NCBI GenBank assembly: GCA_003552885.1
Contig: PUPA01000043.1
Span: 1-34,102, forward strand
Direction: 5' to 3'
Length of the DNA stretch: 34,102 bases
DNA from: Natrialbaceae archaeon
GTDB lineage: Archaea > Halobacteriota > Halobacteria > Halobacteriales > Natrialbaceae
Position 1 is the stretch's first letter, and each line of letters opens with the position of its first letter. Shown piece after piece: positions 32,593 to 34,102 of this stretch. A program made the position numbers and the translations under genes. The notes beneath the pieces were generated by a model. It was given only the letters and a program-made list of their open reading frames with translations, was not told the origin of the DNA and ran no database searches.

Positions 32593-33648
32593 ATGGATCT
32601 GGAAGCACCCGTCGACGCGTGGTACGTCTACGCCGCGGTGGCGCTCGTCGCCGCCACACTCGTGGGGCTCGTGGCCGCGGTCCCGACGACGCCGCCGCCG
32701 GACGCCGAGCGCGCGGCGGGCGCGGTCGAGGGGGTGACCGCGAGTGAGTACCCCGCGAGCGCGAGCTACGACCACGACGCCGACGTCGTGACCATCGATC
32801 GGCGGACGATCACCATGGAGAACGCCGGCGGCCGGTCACACGCGGCGTTCGCCTACGGCGTCGTCGTCCCGGTCTCCGGCGAGGAGCGTCTCGAGAACCT
32901 CACCCACGGCGCCAGCTTCGAGGAGGAGTACGCCACGGAGCTGGCCGACGGCGACGAACACGCGGTCGCGGCGTTCGAACGGGAGCTCGCCGAGGCGTTC
33001 GAGGACAATACCGGAGAGGAGCTGCGCGCAGACGGCGAGCTCCACGCCCGCCAGCTCGCCGTCGACACCGGGGCCGACGGGCTCGACCCTCTGGAGGAAC
33101 GGCTCACCGTCCGGGTCAGCGACGACTGGGGGCCGATCGTCGACGAACTCCCCGACGAGCTCTGGGAGCCGGAGCCCTACGTCGGCGAACTCTCCGTCTC
33201 GTACGTCGGTGTCGGGCACAGACACGTCGAGATCCGGATGGACGGGGAGTACCGGCTCGCCGACCTGCTCCCCGGGATCGTTCCGGAGGAGATCGCTCCC
33301 GACCCAGAACCCCTGGCGGAGACCGAGCGGCTGACGGCCACCGCCGATGGCGTCGGCGGCACCGTCGTCGAGCCGAGATCCGACGGCCGGATCGACCACG
33401 AGATCCCCGGCACCGACTACCGGCTGGAGTCCTCCCAGCCCCCCAGGGATCCGATCGAGTTCACCGTCGAACTGACCGATCCGGCCGGCGAGTTACCGAC
33501 CGAGCGCTGGGAGTTCGAGCTCGAACACGCCGACGGCGAGCACAGCTGGGAGAACGAGATCGACCGTGAGGTCGAGTTCGAGGGCGACGTTCCGGCGATA
33601 GAGCTCGACGAACGGGGGTACTACCGTGTCACGCTCGTGGCCGTGTAG
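32593..33648 (+). CDS. DUF7283-like membrane-anchored haloarchaeal protein
   Basis: A 351-aa protein with one N-terminal transmembrane helix (about residues 11-29, DAWYVYAAVALVAATLVGLVAAVP) preceded by MDLEAP, then a long acidic extracellular region. It begins PPPDAERAAGAVEGVTASEYPASASYDHDADVVTIDRRTITM and contains GVVVPVSGEERLENLTHG. This arrangement matches what I remember of the haloarchaeal DUF7283 family, usually located in clusters with DUF7284-DUF7289 proteins near pilus or secretion genes. Function unknown. The next gene starts 23 bases before this stop, so the genes form an operon. Confidence 0.75.
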   Translation: MDLEAPVDAWYVYAAVALVAATLVGLVAAVPTTPPPDAERAAGAVEGVTASEYPASASYDHDADVVTIDRRTITMENAGGRSHAAFAYGVVVPVSGEERLENLTHGASFEEEYATELADGDEHAVAAFERELAEAFEDNTGEELRADGELHARQLAVDTGADGLDPLEERLTVRVSDDWGPIVDELPDELWEPEPYVGELSVSYVGVGHRHVEIRMDGEYRLADLLPGIVPEEIAPDPEPLAETERLTATADGVGGTVVEPRSDGRIDHEIPGTDYRLESSQPPRDPIEFTVELTDPAGELPTERWEFELEHADGEHSWENEIDREVEFEGDVPAIELDERGYYRVTLVAV

Positions 33649-34102
33649 GGCCCAGACCGAGCCGGTCGCGGCGCTCGTCGCCGTCTCGGCGTTCGCCCTC
33701 GGGATCGGCCTCTACGCCGTCGTCCTCGGGGGAGCCCTCTCCGACACGACCGACCCGACGACGGCCGACCGGACGATCGATCGGATCTGGGACGACCTGG
33801 AAACAGAGGGTGCGTTTCACGCCCACGACGATCGGCTCGTAGACCGGGTGACCGGGGACGCCGTTCCCGCCGGGGCGACGGTCTACGTCCGCGTGACCGC
33901 CATCGAGGGTGGCGAGGAGCGAACGGTCGCCGAGGCCGCCTTCCCGCCGGGATACCCCCACGGGACGACCCGGACCGAGGGACGTGCGATCGTCGACGAC
34001 GTCGACGCACACGGCCCGCCGGAGGGGGCGTCGGTCGCGACGCGGCCGATCCCGATCGCCCTCGAGAACCGCGCGGACGTCCGCTCGGGCACGCTTCGGG
34101 TG
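33626..34102 (+). CDS. DUF7285-like protein, N-terminal part (cut by window end)
   Basis: Starts at a GTG overlapping the DUF7283 gene by 23 bases and runs off the right edge after 159 codons with no stop. The N-terminus reads MSRSWPCRAQTEPVAALVAV followed by a hydrophobic helix, then an acidic extracellular region. The pattern R-x-Q-x-E-P before a hydrophobic helix resembles haloarchaeal DUF7285 and, more loosely, the class III signal peptides of archaeal pilin-like proteins. Whether it is processed by a prepilin peptidase is inference. Translational coupling to the previous gene suggests joint function. Confidence 0.72.
   Translation, partial: MSRSWPCRAQTEPVAALVAVSAFALGIGLYAVVLGGALSDTTDPTTADRTIDRIWDDLETEGAFHAHDDRLVDRVTGDAVPAGATVYVRVTAIEGGEERTVAEAAFPPGYPHGTTRTEGRAIVDDVDAHGPPEGASVATRPIPIALENRADVRSGTLRV

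Overview
The window looks like chromosomal DNA of a halophilic archaeon (Halobacteria). The evidence is very high GC at third codon positions, strongly acidic proteins, Tat-type lipoproteins with an RR...C signal, many genes with an archaeal TATA element about 27 bases before the start codon (leaderless style), and haloarchaeal families such as UbiA-type lipid prenyltransferase, Rio2 kinase, Bat-type HTH regulator, and DUF7283/DUF7285. Genus cannot be fixed from sequence reading alone.

Layout. 1-98 is the start of a leftward gene, perhaps a thioredoxin. 333-6083 is a divergent efflux module: a TetR regulator faces an exported COG1361/CARDB-like protein and an HAE3-type RND exporter, with a perfect 16-bp palindrome between them. 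6116-7342 is a PLP-dependent cystathionine synthase/lyase. 7602-8927 is a Tat lipoprotein serpin. 9222-10115 is Rio2, 10375-11115 a DUF429 protein, and 11542-13395 an unusual fusion of a ketopantoate-reductase-like domain with an alpha/beta hydrolase. 13589-13663 is tRNA-Arg(TCG). 13803-16103 holds a 58-aa small protein, UbiA, a RAD55/KaiC-like protein with a degenerate P-loop, and a CoA-binding protein. 16427-19016 holds a Tat lipoprotein (FxLYD-like), a polysaccharide flippase with a repeat-built N-terminus, and a small Rieske protein.

19017-24033 is a looser, accessory-looking stretch. It contains a decayed IS5-like transposase, a cysteine-bearing Bat/HTH_10 regulator divergent from katG, and about 0.9 kb without a recognisable gene. 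24034-26201 is a tightly coupled GT2 glycosyltransferase and DUF354 pair. It is followed convergently by a tyrosine recombinase that has lost its catalytic His and Tyr. 27380-34102 is mostly core: Mrp/NBP35 ATPase, beta-CASP nuclease, winged-helix regulator, PPOX/F420 flavin-fold protein, methyltransferase, second GT2 glycosyltransferase, and the start of a DUF7283-DUF7285 surface/pilus-like gene cluster cut by the window edge.

Across the window, short tandem duplications (15-30 bp) sit at or around gene ends, several of them including the stop codon. One 30-bp array contains the flippase start codon. The most unusual items are the reductase-hydrolase fusion, the lipoprotein serpin, the katG/Bat-regulator pair with its Cys cluster, the catalytically broken recombinase, and the stop-codon-anchored repeats.
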